From Sedimentisphaerales bacterium (GTDB lineage Bacteria; Planctomycetota; Phycisphaerae; Sedimentisphaerales; SM23-30): DNA of 5,498 nt. A program made the position numbers and the translations under genes. Location of the stretch: the NCBI GenBank assembly GCA_030634605.1, contig DAOWAK010000111.1:1-5498 (forward strand), written 5' to 3'. Position 1 is the stretch's first letter; each line of letters begins with the position of its first letter. The notes beneath the pieces were generated by a model. It had not been told where the DNA came from, searched no databases, and saw only the letters and a program-made list of their open reading frames with translations. Shown here piece after piece: positions 1 to 4,243 of this stretch.

Positions 1-181
1 CTAAAATGTCCTGACCAGCTTCAACGGCAATGCTCTGCGCCGGCCTACACTCAGCCTCTTCATCGGGAACGGCGGTGTAAAGCGAATTATTTGTATCCGC
101 TTCCAAAATCGTAGCTGGATGAAGAACATTACCCGGCTTGTCCGGACTTCGTAAGAACATTTTAGTGCCCAAGTTAAGCAT
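1..181 (-). CDS. PilZ-family protein paralogue, N-terminal part (runs off left edge)
   Basis: The minus strand from an ATG at 181 is open to the window edge, giving 60 codons that begin MLNLGTKMFLRSPDKPGNVL. By eye about 36 of 60 residues match the N-terminus of the complete PilZ gene at 674-1321, with shared blocks such as TAVP, EEA and VExGQ and one single-residue indel. An AAGGGAT stretch upstream of the ATG can serve as ribosome-binding site; the other copy has a similar AAAGGG. Only the N-terminal region is present here, probably the YcgR-like domain that precedes PilZ in two-domain receptors. The RxxxR and DxSxxG cyclic-di-GMP motifs would lie beyond the edge, so binding cannot be judged. 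The upstream DNA is also related to that of the other copy, which points to tandem duplication. Confidence 0.8.
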   Translation of the reverse strand, partial: MLNLGTKMFLRSPDKPGNVLHPATILEADTNNSLYTAVPDEEAECRPAQSIAVEAGQDIL

Positions 182-285
182 TGTCAGATCCCTTTCACTT
201 TATAAAATATATTCCGCATTATAAACTCCAGAGTTCGAATAGGTATTTTAACACAATACACCATTTCATACTCCATTATCATAAC

Positions 286-310
286 GTCGGCCATTTCAAC
301 CCGGCAATCA
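286..310 (-). promoter_or_regulatory. Conserved upstream element, sigma-28-like, of the partial PilZ paralogue
   Basis: Read on the minus strand this is TGATTGC, a spacer, then GCCGAC. From the first T of the left part to the first G of GCCGAC is 19 bases. The element lies about 105 bases upstream of the ATG at 181 and has a counterpart with the same 19-base spacing upstream of the second PilZ gene. GCCGAT is the typical -10 of flagellar sigma-28 (FliA) promoters (TAAA, spacer, GCCGATAA), and the spacing fits, but the -35 match is weak. A TATAAT at 218-223 on the same strand, absent from the other copy, is a rival promoter. Function is inferred. Confidence 0.3.
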
Positions 311-414
311 AACAAAAAACACAGAAGAATATTTAGGGTATGCGAGATTATTTTCTGGTAGTATGTAAAGTTATTATTAACAGAATATTAGCTTTCTTGT
401 AGTCTTCTTTCTTT

Positions 415-525
415 CGCCCTTTCAGGGCTTTAGTAAGTGTTATGACTTTTCCGGGGGCTTACGCCCCCGGCTATGCGTTCTTTTGGCCCTTCGGGCCTAA
501 TACCGGATGCCCAATCAGATTGGGC
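415..525. repeat. Cluster of four consecutive short hairpins (extragenic palindromic repeats)
   Basis: Four perfect inverted repeats follow one another in about 110 bases: GCCCT/AGGGC at 416-428; CCGGGGGC/GCCCCCGG at 451-470 with loop TTAC; GGCCC/GGGCC at 485-497; and GCCCAAT/ATTGGGC at 509-525. Stems are 5, 8, 5 and 7 base pairs with loops of 3 or 4 bases. No coding sequence fits here. The pattern resembles dispersed extragenic palindromic repeats. It lies upstream of the partial PilZ gene and downstream of the complete one, so it could also help end transcripts, but there is no T-run after any stem. This cluster is the main content of the 492-base gap between the two PilZ copies. Confidence 0.7.
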
Positions 526-579
526 TGGGCAAATAAGCTTGAAAACTGTCGCCAGAAATAAATCTCACACACATATTTA

Positions 580-607
580 GGCAGGATGGCAGGATTTACA
601 GGATATC
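580..607. repeat. Short tandem CAGGAT repeat
   Basis: Three units, GGCAGGAT, GGCAGGATTT and ACAGGATATC, follow head to tail with a period of 8 to 10 bases. A second, related array with the same orientation lies at 3012-3036. Arrays of this kind (acaggat with a period near 10) look like a dispersed intergenic repeat family. Nothing in the sequence shows a function. Confidence 0.6.
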
Positions 608-614
608 ATGCGGT

Positions 615-636
615 GCGGGGGACAAGTCGCCCACGC
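615..636. repeat. Imperfect hairpin downstream of the PilZ gene
   Basis: GCG and GGG on the left face CCC and CGC on the right, separated by one mismatch and an 8-base loop (ACAAGTCG). It sits about 40 bases beyond the stop codon of the PilZ gene. No T-run follows on the minus strand, so it is more likely another extragenic palindrome than a classical terminator. Confidence 0.35.
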
Positions 637-673
637 TACAGCTAAGGAGTTGGCTGTTGCCCGTTTTTCGATT

Positions 674-1321
674 TTAGACGGCACCCGAGAGGCGTTGCAA
701 CTGTATTCGCTGTACGGCGGTGCTGACAAACTCAAGGCCTTTCTTCTTGAGATTGTCTTCTGGTTTATTGTCGTGGGCGCCGAGCAGACCGTAGCGAATT
801 CTTCCCCCGGAAAGTTCTTTAACGCTTTGGATACAGCCGGTACCGGAAAACTGCCGGTCTTCGTAGTATAAGACAACATCAACGATGTTTCCGATTTTAT
901 ACTGTTTGGTGGCAACAACTGCAAAGCCAGTGGCACTAACATCCAATAGCGGAACATTTTGTTCTGGTCCCAGGTCGGCGACCAGGTCGGAGATAACGGT
1001 CGAAGTCCGATAACACTGCCGATTTTCGGCAGAGACCAAGTCGCTGGTGGTTATGAAACAAAAAGCCGGGCCGGACTCGGTCAGGCGAATTTCCTCGATG
1101 CAAGCCGACTGCTTCATGAACTCGCCGCGCACCTCGTGGTAAACTAATATCTCCTGCCCGGTTTCGACAAAGAAGCTCTGGTCCGGACTATCAGCCTCTT
1201 CATTGGGCACGGCAGTGAAAAGCGAACTATTTGCGTCCGTTTCCACAATCGTGGTCGGATAAAGAACATTATTTGAGTTATTCGGACTTTGCAAGAACGC
1301 ATTGGTGCCCATGTTAAGCAT
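674..1321 (-). CDS. PilZ-domain protein, putative cyclic-di-GMP receptor
   Basis: The product of 215 residues has a diverged N-terminal region (about 1-95) and a PilZ domain (about 98-210). The PilZ signature is intact: RxxxR as RQCYR at 101-105 and D/NxSxxG as DVSATG at 127-132, followed by beta-strand-rich sequence and RYGLLG near 176-181. PilZ domains bind cyclic di-GMP and change motility, adhesion or polysaccharide output. The two-part layout resembles YcgR-type flagellar brakes, though the N-terminal domain is too diverged to assign firmly. No signal peptide or membrane segment is visible, so it should be cytoplasmic. I choose the ATG at 1321: it has AAAGGG upstream and matches the start of the paralogue at 181. 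The longer frame from 1357 adds 12 residues (MGSSLIQRKGLK) that would read through this ribosome-binding site. No operon partner is evident. Confidence 0.85.
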   Translation of the reverse strand: MLNMGTNAFLQSPNNSNNVLYPTTIVETDANSSLFTAVPNEEADSPDQSFFVETGQEILVYHEVRGEFMKQSACIEEIRLTESGPAFCFITTSDLVSAENRQCYRTSTVISDLVADLGPEQNVPLLDVSATGFAVVATKQYKIGNIVDVVLYYEDRQFSGTGCIQSVKELSGGRIRYGLLGAHDNKPEDNLKKKGLEFVSTAVQRIQLQRLSGAV

Positions 1322-1422
1322 TTTTAGACCCTTTCGCTGTATTAAACTACTCCCCAAACTTTAAATCCCAAGCCTGATAACGTATCTCAATACAGAACGC
1401 CATCCCACAATTGATATATTCA

Positions 1423-1447
1423 ATCGGCCAGTCCCACCCAGCAATTA
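1423..1447 (-). promoter_or_regulatory. Conserved upstream element, sigma-28-like, of the PilZ gene
   Basis: On the minus strand this reads TAATTGC, a spacer, then GCCGAT, with 19 bases between the first T and the first G of GCCGAT. It is about 102 bases upstream of the ATG at 1321. The paralogous element at 286-310 keeps the block GTTTrATTGCyGGGT and TGGCCGA while much of the DNA between it and the start codon has diverged. That pattern suggests selection. The -10 part equals the sigma-28 consensus core; the -35 part (TAAT against TAAA) is a partial match. If real, the PilZ proteins would be co-expressed with late flagellar or motility genes; this is inference. Confidence 0.35.
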
Positions 1448-1643
1448 AACAAAATAAACACTTTTTAAAATAGTTTATCCCGGAAACCTCCCTGGATTGT
1501 TAACCGCGTGCAATTCAAGAGGCGTACAACTCCAGCGATAAAATAGAGAAAAGTGAACAGCTGGAGTTATTGGACGCCGGTATTCCTGAATAAATGGTCG
1601 ATAACAAGGATGTAATTCAGGAAACCGGACAGATACGGGGGGA
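1448..1643. other. Intergenic stretch with a short broken reading frame
   Basis: No gene is supported between the PilZ upstream region and the stop of the CGGC gene. On the plus strand one frame is open from 1504 to a TAA at 1591-1593 and then again from an ATG at 1594 to 1647. The first part, 29 codons, reads PRAIQEAYNSSDKIEKSEQL and then ELLDAGIPE, which is polar and protein-like but matches nothing I recognise. A perfect 9-base inverted repeat, AACTCCAGC and GCTGGAGTT, lies at 1528-1536 and 1560-1568 within it. It may be a gene remnant or chance. Confidence 0.25.
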
Positions 1644-2075
1644 TTAATCGGTGGGATTTTTTCCGAGCCAGTGGCCGTTCTGGTCGCGGCGTTTTTGGGC
1701 GGTTTTGCTGAAGTGGGTGCCTTCGCGCCAGGTGAGGTTATGTCGTTCGACGAGTTCTTTGAGGTAGTCGTAATGGGGGCAGATGGGGCCGTGGAAGCTT
1801 TCTTTGCAGATGCAGGAGGAGAAATGCAGAACGACCTGGTCGCGGGTGATATCGGTTTGTTTTTTCAGCAATTTCAAGAAGTTGCTGAGTTTTCGGAGAG
1901 TGGCGCGGCCGCAGCAACCGCCGCAGGTGAAGTTGATGTAGCGAAGGTCCGCATCCGGGGAGTAATCGCTGAAGCCGCAATCACGTTGGTGGAAAGATTG
2001 TTCGCACAGGAAACCGCTGCAGCGTTCTTTGACGATGTGGCATTGGAGGACGATGATGTATTTTGGTTGGGACAT
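1644..2075 (-). CDS. CGGC-domain cysteine-rich protein, putative metal binding
   Basis: The 143-residue product contains ten cysteines (12, 19, 24, 33, 51, 54, 55, 88, 90, 99). The defining motif is CGGCC at 51-55, preceded by the strand RYINFT, and later come CIC at 88-90 and CPHYD from 99. This order fits the CGGC domain (Pfam DUF1847-like/CGGC family), small cytoplasmic proteins of anaerobic bacteria and archaea thought to bind metal through the cysteines. The biochemical role of the family is not established. The tail after about residue 122 is basic and polar (KTAQKRRDQNGHWLGKN) and probably disordered. The ATG at 2075 is preceded by AAAAGGAAAA at suitable distance. It is the downstream minus-strand neighbour of the methyltransferase gene, but 161 bases of palindromic repeats separate them, so co-transcription is uncertain. 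Confidence 0.85.
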   Translation of the reverse strand: MSQPKYIIVLQCHIVKERCSGFLCEQSFHQRDCGFSDYSPDADLRYINFTCGGCCGRATLRKLSNFLKLLKKQTDITRDQVVLHFSSCICKESFHGPICPHYDYLKELVERHNLTWREGTHFSKTAQKRRDQNGHWLGKNPTD

Positions 2076-2100
2076 TTTGTTTTCCTTTTAAGAATAAATC

Positions 2101-2149
2101 GGTGGGGCAAGCCCCATCCTCTTGAGAATCCGCATGGGCTGAAGCCCAT
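2101..2149. repeat. Pair of GC-rich extragenic hairpins
   Basis: Two palindromes lie close together: TGGGGC/GCCCCA around 2103-2116 and ATGGGC/GCCCAT at 2134-2149 with loop TGAA. Each is followed by CATCCT, so they look like two versions of one unit. They occupy the gap between the CGGC gene and the methyltransferase gene. The form is that of a dispersed intergenic repeat. No T-run follows. Confidence 0.6.
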
Positions 2150-2195
2150 CCTACAATTTCTTAAAACTACGTCAGCTAAACGAATTCCAGGAAAT

Positions 2196-2219
2196 CATGC
2201 TCAAGAGTACTTGAGCATG
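2196..2219. repeat. Perfect 10-bp stem hairpin after the methyltransferase gene
   Basis: CATGCTCAAG and CTTGAGCATG form a perfect 10-base-pair stem with the loop AGTA. It starts 17 bases past the stop codon of the methyltransferase on the minus strand. The sequence after it on that strand (ATTTCCTGG) has no U-run, so it is not a standard intrinsic terminator. It could still protect the mRNA 3' end or be another extragenic repeat. Confidence 0.65.
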
Positions 2220-2236
2220 CCACCGGTCGGGTAGTA

Positions 2237-2980
2237 TCAGGTTTTTTGTCCGAGGACGAGCATGCGGTCATTTTTGTTGGTTAGTTCGCCGCCTTGTTTG
2301 TCGCCATAGACGGCGATGACGTTCATGCCGGCTTTTTCGAAGCATTGGCGGAGTTCGCGGCCGAAGTAGTGTCGGAGGGTGAAACCGGTGCGGTGGCGTT
2401 GGTTGTCTTTGGTAATGTAGAGGGCTTCGTTTTTGATGGTCTGGTTGAAGATGTCGTGACAGAGGCTGTGGAGGAGGACGGTGCCGTCGTCGAATTCGAT
2501 GAAGCGTTGGGTTTTCCAGCCGGCCATGCGTCCTTCGAGGCAGGGGTAATCGAGCAGAAACCGGCCGCCGGGTTTTAAGGCGTGGCCGACGGCGTCGAGA
2601 ACGGCCTGGTTGTCCTGGTCTTTTTCGAAATAACCAAAAGCGGTGTAAAAGTTGAAGATGCCGTCGAATTCATTTTCAAAGGGAATTTCGCGCATATCGC
2701 CGAGCAGGAATTCGACCTGTAATTTTTGCTGTTGAACCAGGCGGCGGGATTCGGTGAGCAGAGTTTCGCTGAGGTCCAGGCCGACGACATCGTAACCTCT
2801 CCGGCCAAGTTCAAGGCTGTGGCGCCCCTGGCCGCAACAGAGGTCGAGGACTTTGCTGTGGGGTTTCAGTTCGAGAAAGCGTTCAATCGAGTCGGCATCC
2901 TCGTTAGTAGCGGATTCGGTGATCCACTGAACCCAATATTTGAGATACCAGTCGTCAAAAAAATTTTCGTACCAGGCCAT
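2237..2980 (-). CDS. Class I SAM-dependent methyltransferase
   Basis: The 247-residue product has the Rossmann-fold methyltransferase motifs in order. Motif I is VLDLCCGQGRHSLEL at 44-58, with the glycine-rich SAM loop. The acidic end of strand beta-2 is VVGLDLSE at 65-72, motif III is LLGDMREIPF at 92-101, and the post-motif strand is LKPGGRFLLD at 135-144. The N-terminus (MAWYENFFDDWYLKYW) is rich in aromatic and acidic residues, a start seen in many family members that methylate small molecules. The C-terminal half (about 150-247) should carry substrate recognition, but the substrate cannot be told from the sequence. There is no signal peptide, so it is cytoplasmic. The start has a good ribosome-binding site, CAGGAG, seven bases before the ATG. 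Length is normal and no damage is visible. Confidence 0.88.
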   Translation of the reverse strand: MAWYENFFDDWYLKYWVQWITESATNEDADSIERFLELKPHSKVLDLCCGQGRHSLELGRRGYDVVGLDLSETLLTESRRLVQQQKLQVEFLLGDMREIPFENEFDGIFNFYTAFGYFEKDQDNQAVLDAVGHALKPGGRFLLDYPCLEGRMAGWKTQRFIEFDDGTVLLHSLCHDIFNQTIKNEALYITKDNQRHRTGFTLRHYFGRELRQCFEKAGMNVIAVYGDKQGGELTNKNDRMLVLGQKT

Positions 2981-3011
2981 TTATTTGCTCCTGTAGATTT
3001 TAATATTTTTT

Positions 3012-3036
3012 GACAGGATAACAGGATTGGCGGGAT
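3012..3036. repeat. Short tandem CAGGAT repeat, second copy
   Basis: GACAGGAT, AACAGGATTG and GCGGGAT are arranged head to tail. The array is related to, and in the same orientation as, the one at 580-607. It lies about 30 bases upstream of the methyltransferase start, in that gene's promoter region, so it may affect its expression, but no clear promoter can be picked out here. Confidence 0.6.
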
Positions 3037-3074
3037 GTTTCAATTGTGGATTTTGGCCTTTCTAGACAGCTTTA

Positions 3075-3100
3075 CCCCCTCCTGGCGGAGGGGGCTTTTT
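3075..3100 (+). terminator. Terminator-like hairpin with T-run on the plus strand
   Basis: CCCCCTCC and GGAGGGGG form a perfect 8-base-pair stem with the loop TGGC, followed by CTTTTT. The shape is that of an intrinsic terminator for plus-strand transcription. No plus-strand gene lies upstream in this window, so it may be a stray repeat or a barrier to antisense transcription into the 3100-3260 region. Confidence 0.5.
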
Positions 3101-3119
3101 AGCGTAATTCGATTTTTTC

Positions 3120-3133
3120 TGTGAACGGTTACA
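3120..3133. promoter_or_regulatory. LacI/CcpA-type operator-like site, copy 1
   Basis: TGTGAACGGTTACA matches every position of the catabolite-responsive element consensus TGWNANCGNTNWCA, the form bound by LacI/GalR-family regulators. The same 14 bases, again followed by an A-run, recur at 4123-4136. This copy lies next to the terminator of the 80-residue gene and no start codon is close to it apart from the doubtful small plus-strand frame at 3168. Confidence 0.4.
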
Positions 3134-3161
3134 AAAAAAGAACCTCCGGTACTCAGGAGGT
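3133..3161 (-). terminator. Intrinsic terminator downstream of the 80-residue gene
   Basis: On the minus strand ACCTCC and GGAGGT pair across an 8-base loop, followed by TC and a run of seven T. It is about 160 bases beyond the stop codon of the hypothetical gene at 3319-3561, the only minus-strand gene it could serve. Read on the other strand, the same stem holds AGGAGGT just before an ATG at 3168. Confidence 0.6.
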
Positions 3162-3318
3162 CCTTTCATGCCGGTTAGGCACCGACATGGGCCACGTGTT
3201 ATTCGTGTAAACTGTCCGGCAGTAAAGGATCTCGAAGGCCGGGGGAAAAAGGCAGCAGTATAGAATTCTGCCGATTTTACCCAGTCAATCGAGCCGGCCG
3301 GGTACTATGAGTCCTTTA

Positions 3319-3561
3319 TCAGGAAGAGCTGACTTCCAGGACCATTCTATGGTTGCTTTTTCGGGTGAGAGTTTCTACGACCGAGGCCGGCTGCAATAAA
3401 CCCATCCGCGCCGCGACATTCACCATTTCGCCGACACTAAGTCCATCCTGTCCCGGCTTGGCGAGCAGTTTATGCAGTTGCAGTTTGGCGTCTTCTGCTT
3501 CACGAAGGGCTTGCAATTCTTGATTTTGGTGAACTTTGTCATTTCGGTGTTCGTTTTTCAT
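3319..3561 (-). CDS. Hypothetical protein of 80 residues
   Basis: I do not recognise this protein. Residues 1-13 are charged and polar (MKNEHRNDKVHQN). Residues 14-35 (ELQALREAEDAKLQLHKLLA) have a leucine-rich amphipathic helix pattern. After a glycine-containing turn (PGQDG, 36-40), LSVGEMVNVAARMGLLQ at 41-57 looks like a second helix followed by a short C-terminal strand region. It has no cysteine, signal peptide or membrane segment, so it is probably a small cytoplasmic helical protein. The frame is supported by a good ribosome-binding site (GGGAG, seven bases before the ATG), a folded leader, and an intrinsic terminator downstream. A strong terminator at 3638-3674 separates it from the unit upstream, so it needs its own promoter in 3562-3640. 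It could be an adapter or regulator, but there is no evidence for either. Confidence 0.65.
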   Translation of the reverse strand: MKNEHRNDKVHQNQELQALREAEDAKLQLHKLLAKPGQDGLSVGEMVNVAARMGLLQPASVVETLTRKSNHRMVLEVSSS

Positions 3562-3568
3562 TGTTACT

Positions 3569-3631
3569 CTCCCGGCCGGCGCGCAGACTTCACCTGCGGA
3601 CCCTGTCGGCCTTGTTTTCGAAAAACAATCA
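3569..3631 (-). promoter_or_regulatory. Folded leader with SD and inverted repeat before the 80-residue gene
   Basis: On the minus strand an outer stem, GGCCG (3607-3611) with CGGCC (3574-3578), encloses an inner one, CGCAG (3594-3598) with CTGCG (3582-3586), loop of 7. The Shine-Dalgarno GGGAG (3569-3573) directly abuts the outer stem. Just upstream is an inverted repeat, TTGTTTT, three bases, AAAACAA (3612-3628), of operator type. TGATTG at 3626-3631 and GCCGAC at 3605-3610 also echo the PilZ upstream elements but with a spacer two bases longer. Regulation of translation or transcription is plausible but unproven. Confidence 0.35.
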
Positions 3632-3637
3632 ATTAAT

Positions 3638-3674
3638 AAAAAAAGCCGCTTCCAGATTTCTCTGACAGCGGCTT
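3638..3674 (-). terminator. Strong intrinsic terminator of the small 42-codon unit
   Basis: On the minus strand AAGCCGCT pairs with AGCGGCTT (3643-3650 with 3667-3674). Inside, CAGA pairs with TCTG around a 4-base loop, giving 12 base pairs with one small internal loop. A run of T (plus-strand A at 3638-3644) follows directly. On the plus strand eight T lie a few bases past the stem (3679-3686), so it may work in both directions. It begins 26 bases after the stop codon of the small ORF at 3700-3828. Confidence 0.85.
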
Positions 3675-3699
3675 AACATTTTTTTTATTTTTCTTATGT

Positions 3700-3828
3700 T
3701 CAGCCGTCTGCCAAAGGCGCTCCCGCATAAAATTTACGGCAGCTAATGACAAACATATCATGTCCGTTAACGTGCCAATTACCACACGTCTGCTGCTGTT
3801 TTGTCATTTTTCGGCTGTTTCTGAACAT
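3700..3828 (-). CDS. Candidate small protein of 42 residues, unknown
   Basis: An ATG at 3828 opens a frame of 42 codons ending in TGA at 3700-3702. The product starts MFRNSRKMTKQQQTCGNWHV and continues NGHDMFVISCRKFYAGAPLADG. The N-terminus is basic and polar; the core has Cys15, Trp18, His19, His23 and Cys30, a spacing that would allow metal binding, and a short hydrophobic strand (MFVI). I know no family that matches. Support for a gene comes from its surroundings: a TTGACA promoter upstream, GAGGT eight bases before the ATG, and a strong terminator 26 bases after the stop. Together they form a compact single-gene unit of about 200 bases. An internal ATG at codon 8 is an alternative start. 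Against coding, the same bases can fold into extensive RNA structure, so the unit could be a structured small RNA, or both. Confidence 0.5.
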   Translation of the reverse strand: MFRNSRKMTKQQQTCGNWHVNGHDMFVISCRKFYAGAPLADG

Positions 3829-3848
3829 TTTTACATACCTCATTATTA

Positions 3849-3877
3849 ATGGTATCGTTTGACGGAGGGGTTGTCAA
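3849..3877 (-). promoter_or_regulatory. Sigma-70-type promoter of the small unit
   Basis: On the minus strand a perfect -35, TTGACA (3872-3877), is followed by a 17-base spacer and TACCAT (3849-3854), which matches four of six -10 positions. Transcription would begin near 3842, placing the GAGGT ribosome-binding site almost at the 5' end of the RNA and the ATG about 14 bases downstream. Confidence 0.6.
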
Positions 3878-4122
3878 TAGTTTTTTTGATAAAAGTCAGC
3901 GTATTTGAAGATAAACGAAAAAATAAACCACAAAGGCGCTAATTCGCTTTAACAAAATGAATATTCGGCTTGATATGCCCAATGGGTATCATAATGCCTG
4001 GCAGCCCACTGGCGTGGGGGCGGGATCAAAGGTTTGTCAGATCCTCGATCGGGTCGAGGACAAGCTTAGATTTATAAAACGAGCAACATGGCATTTTTAT
4101 TTGTGATCGGTATATCTATTGG
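3878..4122. other. Gene-free divergent spacer with several hairpins
   Basis: I see no supported gene here. The left part (3878-3950) is A/T-rich. Then come ATGCCC/GGGTAT at 3975-3989, CCCAC/GTGGG at 4005-4018, and CCTCGA/TCGAGG at 4043-4059; the last extends through TTGT/ACAA at 4034-4037 and 4060-4063 across a bulge. They look like extragenic palindromes. A 49-codon plus-strand frame from 3957 crosses all three but has no ribosome-binding site. Confidence 0.5.
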
Positions 4123-4136
4123 TGTGAACGGTTACA
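4123..4136. promoter_or_regulatory. LacI/CcpA-type operator-like site, copy 2
   Basis: The 14-base TGTGAACGGTTACA is identical to copy 1 at 3120-3133 and matches the catabolite-responsive element consensus. It ends 11 bases upstream of the proposed -35 of the tricorn-like gene, a position from which a LacI/GalR-family protein could act on that promoter. No such regulator gene is in the window. Confidence 0.45.
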
Positions 4137-4147
4137 AAAAATTGGAT

Positions 4148-4177
4148 TTGCCTTACCCCGCATCCAGAGCTTATACT
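4148..4177 (+). promoter_or_regulatory. Candidate promoter of the tricorn-like gene
   Basis: TTGCCT (4148-4153), an 18-base spacer, then TATACT (4172-4177) resemble sigma-70 -35 and -10 boxes. The start codon lies 66 bases past the -10. CATAAT at 4182-4187 is a rival -10. Confidence 0.4.
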
Positions 4178-4243
4178 TTGCCATAATGGTCGAGGTCCCA
4201 AAAATCGTGAAAACTAAAATAAGCTGATATTACAGGAGTAATC

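Noticed and set aside
577..957. Minus-strand frame of 126 codons overlapping the PilZ gene
   Set aside because: It overlaps the 3' half of PilZ in another frame and covers the CAGGAT repeat and hairpin region; no recognisable domain.
1322..1357. Longer start for the PilZ gene (12 extra residues)
   Set aside because: The extension reads through the AAAGGG ribosome-binding site and has no counterpart in the paralogue, whose protein begins at the equivalent of 1321.
1504..1593. Broken frame as a FlgM (anti-sigma-28) remnant, suggested by DKIEKSEQLELL
   Set aside because: The resemblance is limited to a few residues and the rest does not fit FlgM; too weak to name.
1671..2234. Plus-strand frame of 187 codons opposite the CGGC gene
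   Set aside because: It mirrors the coding bias of the minus-strand CGGC gene, gives an Ala/Val/Phe/Glu-rich product with no motif, and runs on through the palindromic spacer. The minus-strand product has the diagnostic cysteines.
2294..3013. Plus-strand frames opposite the methyltransferase (2294-2578 and 2726-3013)
   Set aside because: Both lie antisense to a gene with complete SAM methyltransferase motifs and show only reverse-complement codon bias.
3957..4106. Plus-strand frame of 49 codons beginning MNIRLDMPNGYHNA
   Set aside because: No ribosome-binding site before the ATG, and the frame runs through three hairpins of extragenic-repeat type. A frame of this length is expected by chance.
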